This document shows, in pieces, positions 1 to 6,037 of a stretch of DNA of 6,037 nucleotides. The position numbers and the translations under genes are program-made. The stretch is taken from assembly GCA_913056425.1 (NCBI GenBank), contig CAJXLR010000117.1, forward strand, positions 1-6,037. Reading direction: 5' to 3'. Source of the stretch: an uncultured Bacteroidota bacterium (GTDB lineage: Bacteria; Bacteroidota; Bacteroidia; NS11-12g; UBA9320). Numbering within the stretch: position 1 is the first letter of the stretch; each line of letters begins with the position of its first letter. The notes under the pieces were generated by a model, which saw only the letters and a program-made list of their open reading frames with translations, was not told where the DNA came from and did no database searches.

Positions 1-1217
1 TAAACATCCGTCAACTCTCAGGAATTGGTGCTTTCGATAAACCTGTCGCCGGCGAAGCAATGGCACTTGTCGTGTCGTTAAAGGACGCATATCTGGACGT
101 TAGAAATGGTAGAATCGAAGGTTTTGGTAAGATGTCCGATGCGCCGGAAACGGACTTGCCAACTTATGACGTCAAGGGAAGAATGGTGTTCCCCGGTTTT
201 ATAGACTGCCATACACACCTTGTTTATGCCAATGATAGGTCTGGCGAGTTCGTAGATCGAATCAAAGGCTTGTCGTACCAAGAAATTGCCGAAAAGGGTG
301 GGGGTATTCTAAACTCTGCGGCAGCACTCAATTCCATGTCAGAAGACGAGCTTTTCGAGGCGGCTAAGCAAAGACTGTTACGAGCGATTTCTACCGGGAC
401 TGTTGCCATCGAGATTAAGTCGGGTTACGGACTCACCGTAGAGGGTGAGTTGAAGATGCTTCGAGTAGTTAAGCGACTTAAAGATTTAGACCTTATACCT
501 ATCAAAGCCACATTTCTAGGGGCTCATGCTTTTCCGGCAGAATACAAGAGTAATCCGGAAGGTTATATCGACTTGATTGTGAATGACATGTTACCTGCCA
601 TTCACGAAGAAGGACTAGCAGAATACATCGATGCATTTTGTGAAGATGGATATTTCACCGTTGAGCAAACAGAACGTATTGTAAAGGCAGGAGCGAAGTA
701 TGGTTTAAAAGCGCGATTGCATGTCAACCAATTTAAATCCTTCGGTGCAGTTCAAATGGCGGCCTCCAATGATGTGTTGAGTTTGGAGCATTTAGAAGAA
801 CTTTCTGATGAAGATCTCGGCACAATAAAATCGTCTAACATGTTTGCAGTAGGGCTTCCGGCGTGTTCTTTCTTCTTGAGTATACCGTATACACCGGTTC
901 GAAAACTCATAGACGCAAACGTCCCTGTAGCACTAGCAACCGATTTTAACCCCGGTTCTTCTCCCACGTCGAACATGGGATTTGTACTCAGTTTGGGTTG
1001 TATCAAAATGAACTTATTGCCGGAAGAAGCTTTTAATGCGTGCACGATAAATGCAGCTCATGCCTTAGAATTAGCGGATGACGTGGGTTCTATTGCCATT
1101 GGTAAGCGAGCCAACTTCCTGATTACGGATCTTCCAAGCTTTGACGCACTACCTTACCACTTTGCGGAAAACCGAATAGATGAGGTTTGGGTAAATGGAG
1201 AACAAGTTTCTTACTAA
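1..1217 (+). CDS. hutI: Imidazolonepropionase (EC 3.5.2.7), 5' end cut off by window edge
   Basis: HutI hydrolyses 4-imidazolone-5-propanoate to N-formimidoyl-L-glutamate, the third step of histidine degradation, in the cytosol. The frame is open from position 3 (NIRQLSGIGAFDKP...), well before the ATG at 60. That ATG is internal, because the NIRQL segment matches the usual HutI N-terminus. About 404 residues are visible and probably only 5-12 are missing. Counting from the ATG at 60, the amidohydrolase features are all present: the metal-binding HTH (H51, H53) in the IDCHTHLVYAN block, EIKSGYGL at 118-125, FLGAHAFPAEY at 152-162, the metal His in HVNQF (H221), H244 in SLEHLEEL, and the signature ATDFNPGSSPTSN with D295. 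The C-terminal GKRANFLI segment is also typical. The gene ends TAA and overlaps the convergent lipoprotein gene by 4 bases. Other hut genes are not visible; they may lie to the left. The family assignment is very secure. Confidence 0.97.
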   Translation, partial: NIRQLSGIGAFDKPVAGEAMALVVSLKDAYLDVRNGRIEGFGKMSDAPETDLPTYDVKGRMVFPGFIDCHTHLVYANDRSGEFVDRIKGLSYQEIAEKGGGILNSAAALNSMSEDELFEAAKQRLLRAISTGTVAIEIKSGYGLTVEGELKMLRVVKRLKDLDLIPIKATFLGAHAFPAEYKSNPEGYIDLIVNDMLPAIHEEGLAEYIDAFCEDGYFTVEQTERIVKAGAKYGLKARLHVNQFKSFGAVQMAASNDVLSLEHLEELSDEDLGTIKSSNMFAVGLPACSFFLSIPYTPVRKLIDANVPVALATDFNPGSSPTSNMGFVLSLGCIKMNLLPEEAFNACTINAAHALELADDVGSIAIGKRANFLITDLPSFDALPYHFAENRIDEVWVNGEQVSY

Positions 1218-2086
1218 TACCAAATAATCTCACCATCCTTTAGGATCGAGAGGTGCTCTTGGTCGAGTCCGTGGTTTTCGAGATACCGTATAGTGTTCCA
1301 CAAAGGTTTCTCATTGTACCAATTGTGCAGGTAGGTCGTATACGGACTTTGGTACATGTTGTATTCGTTTCGGATAACACTGGACCACGTGAGATTATCA
1401 ATCTCTTGAGCTAATTCCAGTTTCCATAATGTGTAGTCTCCTTTGCCACTGAACTCTTTAGGTATTTGGTAAAGCGCTTCTAAAGCCAATTGATTATCGC
1501 CAATGTTCTGAGCGTCTACCGCACGTTTGTACGCTTGTTCCGCATCGCGCAAAATCCTATCGTTTCGTTTGATACTTGATAACATCACAAACCGATCATA
1601 AAGCTCTTGTGCGTGCCATTCGTCGTCATACAGATTGTAAATGTCGGTTATAGCAAACTTTCCATCTTTTACTTCAACTAGGTATTTGATTGGCTTCATG
1701 GAGTATTTATAGTCGATAACCAACGTAATCTCAGCTGAGTTTGTATTCAAGGCGTAATGAACCACCTGAACGCTCGCCGTGTCTTCTTGAATCAAAGGGA
1801 ATTGATCGGTCGACTTGTAGCGTCCTTGGTTGGGTTGCATGCTCATGTAATATGAGCTGATGGTTTTATTACTCGTCTTGTTTACCCGTTTCAAGAATGC
1901 ATCATTGTCCCAGAGTGAGTCAAACAATTCGAAGTTTGATGTTTGAAACGATCGCACCAATCGGTCTCCAAAATCTCTAATTTCATCTTTCTTGTCGCTT
2001 GTCCACGATATGTGCGATTCATTCGTTGTTACTCCACAACTTGAAAGCAGGAGAACTACAGTGATGTAACCAAAAGCGCGAATCAT
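1214..2086 (-). CDS. Predicted lipoprotein of unknown function, last gene of the AAA+ cluster
   Basis: This is a 290-residue protein with a short type II signal peptide. After MIRAFG comes a hydrophobic stretch and a lipobox LSSC, with the predicted lipidated cysteine at C17. The residues after it (GVTTNESH) lack the acidic surface-export motif described for some Bacteroidota lipoproteins, so a periplasm-facing anchor is my guess. Residues about 30-155 alternate helices and strands (around IRDFGDRLVRSF and EITLVIDYKY), a pattern that could be NTF2-like. Residues about 178-235 are helical with a TPR-like spacing (AYKRAVDAQNIGDNQLALEAL). The last 50 residues are rich in Trp, Tyr and Asn. I do not recognise a named family. 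The start ATG lies inside the stop of the upstream barrel gene (ATGA overlap), which suggests translational coupling. The gene ends TAG, overlapping the hutI stop. The coding call is firm; the fold suggestions are weak. Confidence 0.88.
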   Translation of the reverse strand: MIRAFGYITVVLLLSSCGVTTNESHISWTSDKKDEIRDFGDRLVRSFQTSNFELFDSLWDNDAFLKRVNKTSNKTISSYYMSMQPNQGRYKSTDQFPLIQEDTASVQVVHYALNTNSAEITLVIDYKYSMKPIKYLVEVKDGKFAITDIYNLYDDEWHAQELYDRFVMLSSIKRNDRILRDAEQAYKRAVDAQNIGDNQLALEALYQIPKEFSGKGDYTLWKLELAQEIDNLTWSSVIRNEYNMYQSPYTTYLHNWYNEKPLWNTIRYLENHGLDQEHLSILKDGEIIWY

Positions 2087-2823
2087 CGCAGTCTATACGA
2101 TAAAATAAAACAGGTTAGTGGATTAAAGTTGCTGGTCACTTGATTCCAAGATTTAGTTCCGGTAACCTGATCGTTGAAAATTCTGGGGTCGAACGAACTA
2201 GTGGTCGTAATTCTGCGATCTACTTTTTCTTCAAACTGATTATTCAACACCTCGAACCCTGCTTCACATGTGATTAAAAACCGAGGACTGAATGCCCATT
2301 GGATTCCAAAAACAGGTGCTAAACCATAGCTGAGTGTGGTCGCTTCTGTCTTCTCATTGGTGATAACGGTTTGTCGCTGTTGCTGACTGAAAGCTCGAGT
2401 AACCTCCATATTTATTTCGTTCTTTTTACAGTCCTGAAGCAAGATTAAATCGGCACCGTAGTAGATATTGAGTTTGTCACCCATATCAGACGTGCGGTAA
2501 TACGCTAACTTAGTTATAAGCGAGGCACTGGAATATGGACTATTGTTAATCTGTGTATCCGCCTGTGCTCCGTTGGTAATGGTTGAACTATTTGTCAGAT
2601 CGGTACTTCGATTTCCGGAAGTAGTCCAGTAACCCAGTTGCAAACGAGCGTGGTTGTTTGTGGTGAAATTGTAATCGAGTACAATGGTGGGTGCAGACTC
2701 TTTTTGGATGAGATTTGCTAGGTTTAGTCCTACTCGCCAATTCGAAAAATCATTGTTTTCCTGGGCTAGAGCAGAACTCGTAACAGTAGCCGCCAACAGC
2801 CACATCATTACTATATGTTTCAT
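2083..2823 (-). CDS. Predicted outer-membrane beta-barrel protein
   Basis: This is a 246-residue protein with a clear Sec signal peptide: MKHIVMMWLLAATVTSSALA, with predicted cleavage after A20 (ALA, then QE). The mature part shows amphipathic, aromatic-edged strands at roughly 31-40, 45-53, 59-70, 99-110, 117-130, 161-180, 182-195 and 233-246, with polar loops rich in Asn, Thr, Ser and Gln at about 70-98, 131-160 and 196-232. This fits a small barrel of about 8-10 strands like those annotated as outer-membrane beta-barrel protein or PorT-like in Bacteroidota. The final strand (FILSYRLR) is barrel-like, although it does not end in the usual terminal aromatic residue. Three cysteines (C132, C186, C238) in the mature protein are somewhat unusual. 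The gene starts 2 bases after the AAA+ gene stop and overlaps the lipoprotein gene by 4 bases, so it is the middle gene of an operon. Its ligand or partner is unknown. Confidence 0.88.
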   Translation of the reverse strand: MKHIVMMWLLAATVTSSALAQENNDFSNWRVGLNLANLIQKESAPTIVLDYNFTTNNHARLQLGYWTTSGNRSTDLTNSSTITNGAQADTQINNSPYSSASLITKLAYYRTSDMGDKLNIYYGADLILLQDCKKNEINMEVTRAFSQQQRQTVITNEKTEATTLSYGLAPVFGIQWAFSPRFLITCEAGFEVLNNQFEEKVDRRITTTSSFDPRIFNDQVTGTKSWNQVTSNFNPLTCFILSYRLR

Positions 2824-2825
2824 AA

Positions 2826-5465
2826 CTAGTTTAATTTAAATCCAACGGATTTAACCTCAACCTTTTTCGCCTCTTCAGCGAGTTGTATGGTTTCGAGGTC
2901 TTTTGCTGTAAGCGTCTGTACCATTTTATCGGTACGCTTAGACGATGCAATCCCACTCATTCTCAAGTGTTGATTTCGTACAGCTTCTTCTATTACTTTT
3001 CGAACGGATCGTCCGTTACCAAAGTATTTGTCACGCCCATCAAACAAAACCTTCATCATTTTGGCCAACATTTCATTTGCGGCCTTATTGGGTTTTAGGT
3101 TATGCTCTTTGAGCTGGTTTATTGCGATGGAATGTAAATCTTCCGGTTCAAAGTCTTCAAACAGGAACGTTCTATCAAAGCGAGATTTTAATCCTGGATT
3201 CGACTCTAAGAATCGTCTCATATTGTCGGTGTAACCTGCGGCGATAACGATAAATCGGCCTCGGTAATCTTCCATACGTTTCAGGATAATCTCGATGGCT
3301 TCTTTACCATAGTCGGAATTGCCACCTTCCGTGAGCGAGTACGCCTCATCGATAAATAACACACCGCCCATAGCGCGATCAATCATCTCCCCGGTTTTTA
3401 TGGCTGTCTGACCCACATAACCGCCTACCAGTGATTGTCTGTCACATTCAACCAAGTTGCCTCGTTCAATGATTCCCAGTGCTTTGTATATCTGAGTTAG
3501 AATCCGAGCTACGGTGGTTTTACCGGTACCCGGGTTACCTGTAAACACTGCATGCAATGAGAATGAATCTCTAAAATCCTTTCCGGTCTCTTTGTAAAAA
3601 CGCACCAGTTTGATCAAGTCCTTGATGTCGTTTTTAACTTTTTCAAGACCCATCATTAGGTTGAGCTTGTCGACAGATTCTCTCAACAACTCCTCATCAA
3701 TTGGGATGTCCGGAATGGCATCCGGTTTAGAGATAGATAATTTCTCAACGTCATCCGCCGTGATGGTCGAAAGGTCATCCATGCTCAGGCTACTCGGATT
3801 TTCCGCCGCCATTACACGTAGGCCAAGATTCATCTTGCACTCATCAACGATGGAGTTCACCAATCGTGCATTTCCAAAGAACCGATCACGGTCTCTGTAT
3901 GCATCAATCAGTTTCTTGTATAGCTCTTCTCGTGCTTCTTTCGAAAACTGAATTCCGCGCTTATCAGCCGAGTAATCTGCGATCTCTATTAGTTCTTGAG
4001 GAATGTAATCCGCAAAATCGAAGACTTGATTAAATCTTGATTTTAAGCCCGGGTTTGAACTCAAAAACGTATCCATCTCGTCCGGATATCCTGCCGCAAT
4101 TACAGCGATGTCCGGATCATCGGTCATTTCTTTTAGGAGAATTTCGATGGCTTCTTTGCCAAAGTCTTTTGCATCGTCATCCTTGCGTGCCAGTGAATAC
4201 GCCTCGTCTATAAACAGGATTCCGCCTTTCGCTTTTTTGATGGCAGCCTTCGTTTTGGGTGCTGTCTGTCCGATGAATTCCGCCACAAGGTCTGCACGAT
4301 CTACCTCGTGGACGTGGCCTTTAGACAATAGCCCGAGTTTCTTGTAAATCTTACCGAGCTTTCGAGCCACAGTGGTTTTACCTGTACCCGGATTTCCCCT
4401 GAAGATAGAATGGATGTTTATCGGTTCGTTCTCTTCAATTCCTTTTTCCTTTCGGAGGGTGATGAACTGAAGGTAGTTGCTGTATTCCTTGATGCGCTCC
4501 TTAACTTCAACAAGACCAATCAAGTCGTTTAGCTCTTCCATGACATCTTGTTCGATGGATGGTTTCGCCATGGCGCCTGCTGAACCGGTTTTCTTTACAG
4601 TCTTTTTCTCAACCTTCGGAGATTCATCAAGCTGGCGCATGATTGCGAAATCGTCGCTGGACGCTTCGATGTAATCATCGCCAATATTGAAACTTTTGGA
4701 TGCCAGAAGCTTGTCTTGGAACATGATGTCCATGTAATAGCTGCCTTTACCCCAAGTTCCGATGATATCCGATCCCCAACCTACGGTAATAACAAAGTTT
4801 GGTTCCTGTGGATAGACAAAGAACAGTTTCGTAACCGACCCTTTCAACAAGTTTGAGCTAGTCCTAAAATTGAAAGTCAGTTCGCAAGTCCAGTACTTTA
4901 CATTCGGGATAAGATTTTCGGCTTTAAGCTCTGCCCAGATGTATCGAGTAAACTGGTGATGGAAGGTTCGGTAATATCTACGATTGTCAATCAGAACGTT
5001 TGCATCCGGGCCTTCATAAAACTTGATGGAATCAATTTTGAAGTAGGGTTGTCCTAATCCGGAAACTACACCATAGTCTTGAACATAGAAGTTTTTCTCA
5101 GAGATTAATTCATCGTCAACCCATGCCTGCCATTTATAGGTTCCCGCTTTCCAGAAACCGCCGGAATTGCGTGTGCCCCAACCTTCTCGAACGAATACCT
5201 CCATAGAATTAAAGGATACCGTTCTGTCGCAGTTTAGGTTGCAGATTTCATTTTTCTCTTCATCCAGACATTTGAGCTGAAGTTTGAGTGGCCATTCGGT
5301 CTTTTTGTATTGTAGATTGATAAAGCGAAACTCGCAGTAGACATAGCCTACTTCAGCCTTATCAAACACCGAGCGGTATTTTTTCTTGTTATCAGCCAGC
5401 CATTCTGTAGACCCGTAGGTCTTCATGTCAACGAACTGGTAATTTTTTGTGTCGGATGACGCCAT
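2826..5465 (-). CDS. Tandem CbbX/SpoVK-type AAA+ ATPase with duplicated N-terminal beta domains
   Basis: This is an 879-residue protein with no signal peptide or membrane segment, so it is predicted cytosolic. Residues about 11-131 and 141-265 are two related all-beta domains. Residues 268-305 are a charged Lys/Ala/Gly-rich linker. Residues about 306-580 and 591-865 are two CbxX/CfqX-family AAA+ modules. Module 1 has Walker A GNPGTGKT at 357-364, Walker B ILFIDEA at 416-422, sensor region VIAAGY at 455-460, NPGLKSRF at 471-478 with candidate arginine finger R477, and FGNAR at 530-534. Module 2 has the same elements at 643-650, 702-708, 740-745, 756-763 (R762) and FGNGRSVR at 815-822. Both modules therefore look able to hydrolyse ATP. 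Relatives such as CbbX and EccA remodel protein complexes, so this one probably remodels or unfolds a protein partner; which one is not shown. The start is well fixed: an in-frame TAA lies two codons before the ATG. It leads the operon with the barrel and lipoprotein genes. Confidence 0.95.
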   Translation of the reverse strand: MASSDTKNYQFVDMKTYGSTEWLADNKKKYRSVFDKAEVGYVYCEFRFINLQYKKTEWPLKLQLKCLDEEKNEICNLNCDRTVSFNSMEVFVREGWGTRNSGGFWKAGTYKWQAWVDDELISEKNFYVQDYGVVSGLGQPYFKIDSIKFYEGPDANVLIDNRRYYRTFHHQFTRYIWAELKAENLIPNVKYWTCELTFNFRTSSNLLKGSVTKLFFVYPQEPNFVITVGWGSDIIGTWGKGSYYMDIMFQDKLLASKSFNIGDDYIEASSDDFAIMRQLDESPKVEKKTVKKTGSAGAMAKPSIEQDVMEELNDLIGLVEVKERIKEYSNYLQFITLRKEKGIEENEPINIHSIFRGNPGTGKTTVARKLGKIYKKLGLLSKGHVHEVDRADLVAEFIGQTAPKTKAAIKKAKGGILFIDEAYSLARKDDDAKDFGKEAIEILLKEMTDDPDIAVIAAGYPDEMDTFLSSNPGLKSRFNQVFDFADYIPQELIEIADYSADKRGIQFSKEAREELYKKLIDAYRDRDRFFGNARLVNSIVDECKMNLGLRVMAAENPSSLSMDDLSTITADDVEKLSISKPDAIPDIPIDEELLRESVDKLNLMMGLEKVKNDIKDLIKLVRFYKETGKDFRDSFSLHAVFTGNPGTGKTTVARILTQIYKALGIIERGNLVECDRQSLVGGYVGQTAIKTGEMIDRAMGGVLFIDEAYSLTEGGNSDYGKEAIEIILKRMEDYRGRFIVIAAGYTDNMRRFLESNPGLKSRFDRTFLFEDFEPEDLHSIAINQLKEHNLKPNKAANEMLAKMMKVLFDGRDKYFGNGRSVRKVIEEAVRNQHLRMSGIASSKRTDKMVQTLTAKDLETIQLAEEAKKVEVKSVGFKLN
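2871..3695 (-). repeat. AAA+ module 2 of the tandem ATPase
   Basis: Codes residues 591-865. The motifs are complete and closer to the CbbX consensus than those of module 1: the pore loop is LVGGYVGQTAIKT with Y683, and the sensor-2 region is FGNGRSVRKVIEEA. Like module 1 it keeps the basic NPGLKSRF block, so neither module looks like a degenerate, ATP-binding-only copy. Confidence 0.9.
3726..4550 (-). repeat. AAA+ module 1 of the tandem ATPase
   Basis: Codes residues 306-580. It carries a complete set of nucleotide-binding and hydrolysis motifs. The likely substrate-contacting pore loop reads LVAEFIGQTAPKT, with Phe (F397) where CbbX-type proteins usually have Tyr. It is homologous to module 2 along its full length, including the leader NDLIGLVEVKERI, which matches NLMMGLEKVKNDI in module 2. 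Confidence 0.9.
4671..5045 (-). repeat. N-terminal beta domain, copy 2 (protein-level repeat)
   Basis: Codes residues 141-265 of the AAA+ protein. It aligns with copy 1 at an offset of about 134-135 residues: YYRTF...AELKAENL at 164-185 against 29-51, and GWGSDI...NIGDDY at 229-265 against 95-131. I do not recognise the domain family. Confidence 0.7.
5073..5435 (-). repeat. N-terminal beta domain, copy 1 (protein-level repeat)
   Basis: Codes residues 11-131 of the AAA+ protein. Two landmarks are shared with copy 2: a Tyr-Arg block at 29-51 (KYRSVF...CEFRFINL) and a GWG block at 95-131 (GWG, then a G-x-Y turn at 108-110, a strand, and an acidic-Tyr end). The pattern of alternating hydrophobic and aromatic residues suggests a beta sandwich. 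Only the protein level is repeated; the DNA has diverged, so the duplication is old. Confidence 0.7.
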
Positions 5466-5664
5466 AGATTAGGGTCAAATTTTATAAAAAAGACGAACAA
5501 TCCACGCACAAAATTGACTGGCTTAATTTTTTTTACGAAAAAGCTAAAAAAGGATTGCATTGTTAAAAAATATTTTCTTGTGCTGTATGTCTATGTTATA
5601 GATTTCGTTAGAGGTCGATTGCAAAAAACGAATTCAAAAAATCTACAAAAATGCCATTACATTC

Positions 5665-5675
5665 CAAACATTATA
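5665..5675 (-). promoter_or_regulatory. Possible -10/-7 element for the AAA+ cluster
   Basis: Read on the minus strand this is TATAATGTTTG. It contains a perfect TATAAT and a TAnnnTTTG that is one base longer than the Bacteroidota consensus. It would give a leader of roughly 190 bases before the ATG at 5465. No convincing -33/-35 element lies at the expected spacing, and the region is AT-rich, so chance is a real alternative. Confidence 0.2.
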
Positions 5676-5713
5676 TCATCGAGCTTACTGCTTTTTTACG
5701 ACTCTTTTTGTAA

Positions 5714-5722
5714 TATACTTTG
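5714..5722 (+). promoter_or_regulatory. Possible -10/-7 element for the right-hand gene
   Basis: The sequence TATACTTTG lies 13 bases before the ATG at 5736. It resembles both a TATAAT box and an over-long TAnnTTTG. If used, the mRNA leader would be very short. No clear upstream partner element is visible. Low confidence because of the AT-rich setting. Confidence 0.2.
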
Positions 5723-5735
5723 TCAGTTAAAAAGC

Positions 5736-6037
5736 ATGGAGTTAGAAGTTTGCACAGCTGAATCGGCACAAAAAGTAGGGCGTTGCCTATCCAAGTTTTT
5801 GCGTGATTTAGACAGCAGTGGGACTGGAACAGCACCCAAAAAGGATGAATCCACGGGCAAAGGAAATGCGCTGACTAAATCAGGTGCACTAGGTTCATCG
5901 AGGGAAAGAAAAAATAATGATGCTGGAAACAAGATTAGGTCTGTCGGGAAAGCTGGTACGAAGCAACAAAGATCTGTCCATGGAGCTGCCTTTGATCGTT
6001 TGAGGAATCCGTCGACTCAACGTGATAGGTCACAATC
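5736..6037 (+). CDS. Hypothetical protein, N-terminal part, cut by window edge
   Basis: An open frame begins at the ATG at 5736 and continues for 100 codons without a stop to the end of the window. It begins MELEVCTAESAQKVGRCLSK. Residues 1-25 could form a helix (CLSKFLRDLD). From about residue 26 to 100 the chain is rich in Ser, Gly, Thr, Lys, Arg and Asn with few hydrophobic residues, so it is predicted disordered and basic. There is no signal peptide or membrane segment. Base composition rises clearly in G and C exactly where the frame begins, which supports it being coding. It is the first ATG in this frame near the intergenic region; as with its neighbours, no Shine-Dalgarno sequence precedes it (A-rich GTTAAAAAGC instead). 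It is divergent from the AAA+ cluster and may share its control region. No family is recognised; the informative domain probably lies beyond the window. Confidence 0.62.
   Translation, partial: MELEVCTAESAQKVGRCLSKFLRDLDSSGTGTAPKKDESTGKGNALTKSGALGSSRERKNNDAGNKIRSVGKAGTKQQRSVHGAAFDRLRNPSTQRDRSQ

Larger units (their letters stand above)
5466..5735. promoter_or_regulatory. AT-rich divergent intergenic region
   Basis: These 270 bases separate the start of the AAA+ cluster (leftward) from the start of the right-hand gene (rightward). The stretch is visibly richer in A and T than the flanking genes, with several A or T runs. It must hold the cluster promoter and probably a second one facing right. 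I find no exact match to the Bacteroidota -7 consensus TAnnTTTG on either strand. Three sites have the form TAnnnTTTG, one base too long: minus strand near 5475-5485 and 5665-5675, plus strand 5714-5722. No Shine-Dalgarno sequence precedes either start. No RNA gene or convincing terminator hairpin is visible. Confidence 0.6.

Noticed and set aside
60..62. ATG at 60 as the true start of hutI.
   Set aside because: The frame is open to the left edge and the residues before the ATG (NIRQLSGIGAFDKP) match the normal HutI N-terminus, so the gene begins before the window.
720..734. HVNQF in HutI has Gln where the Bacillus enzyme has a catalytic Glu (HADE), suggesting an inactive or altered enzyme.
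   Set aside because: From memory, Gln at this place is common in other HutI proteins (HAEQL in proteobacteria, HVNQF in Bacteroidota), and all metal ligands are present.
1247..1261. Hairpin CGAGAG-GTG-CTCTTG just past hutI as a terminator.
   Set aside because: The stem is only six pairs including a wobble, no T run follows, and it lies within the lipoprotein coding region.
2883..4674. Several short plus-strand open frames (65-113 codons) across the AAA+ gene.
   Set aside because: They are antisense shadows: Ser/Arg/Phe-rich with no motif, and lying over strongly conserved AAA+ codons.
2826..5465. Assigning the AAA+ gene as cbbX (Rubisco activase) or spoVK.
   Set aside because: There are no Rubisco or sporulation genes nearby, and the double module plus N-terminal beta domains differ from both single-module proteins; only the family level is supported.
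5521..5544. GCTT...AAGC around a T run and A run as a terminator or attachment site.
   Set aside because: The pairing is almost all A-T, registers are ambiguous, and the site lies in a divergent promoter spacer where no terminator is expected.
5723..5932. Minus-strand open frame of 69 codons in the right-hand region, Pro/Ser/Leu rich.
   Set aside because: It is antisense to the longer plus-strand frame from 5736, and its Pro/Leu/Ser makeup is what the reverse of a Gly/Lys/Ser-rich frame produces.

Overview
The window looks like chromosomal DNA from a member of the Bacteroidota (Flavobacteriia- or Cytophagia-like). This is inferred from a Bacteroidota-style imidazolonepropionase, moderate AT content, starts without a Shine-Dalgarno sequence, and a predicted outer-membrane barrel and lipoprotein typical of Gram-negative envelopes. 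No sequence search was possible, so the lineage is a judgement from pattern.

Layout, left to right. (1) Positions 1-1217, plus strand: hutI, imidazolonepropionase of histidine degradation, lacking only its first few codons at the window edge. (2) Positions 5465 down to 1214, minus strand: a very compact three-gene cluster. In transcription order it holds an 879-residue protein with a duplicated all-beta N-terminal region and two CbbX/SpoVK-type AAA+ modules, a 246-residue predicted outer-membrane beta-barrel protein, and a 290-residue lipoprotein. The junctions are a 2-base gap and an ATGA overlap, so the three are almost certainly co-transcribed and probably translationally coupled. (3) Positions 5466-5735: an AT-rich divergent intergenic region that must carry the promoter of the cluster and probably one for the gene to its right. 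(4) Positions 5736-6037, plus strand: the 5' part of an open frame that runs off the window, coding a basic, Ser/Gly/Lys-rich, probably disordered N-terminus of unknown function.

HutI and the three-gene cluster converge and share their stop region by four bases, leaving no room for an intergenic terminator. HutI is ordinary metabolism. The cluster is the interesting part: a predicted cytosolic ATP-driven remodelling protein is tightly linked to two envelope proteins. This suggests an envelope-associated machine or a cargo-handling system, but the sequence does not show what it acts on. No RNA gene, mobile element, CRISPR array or attachment site was seen.
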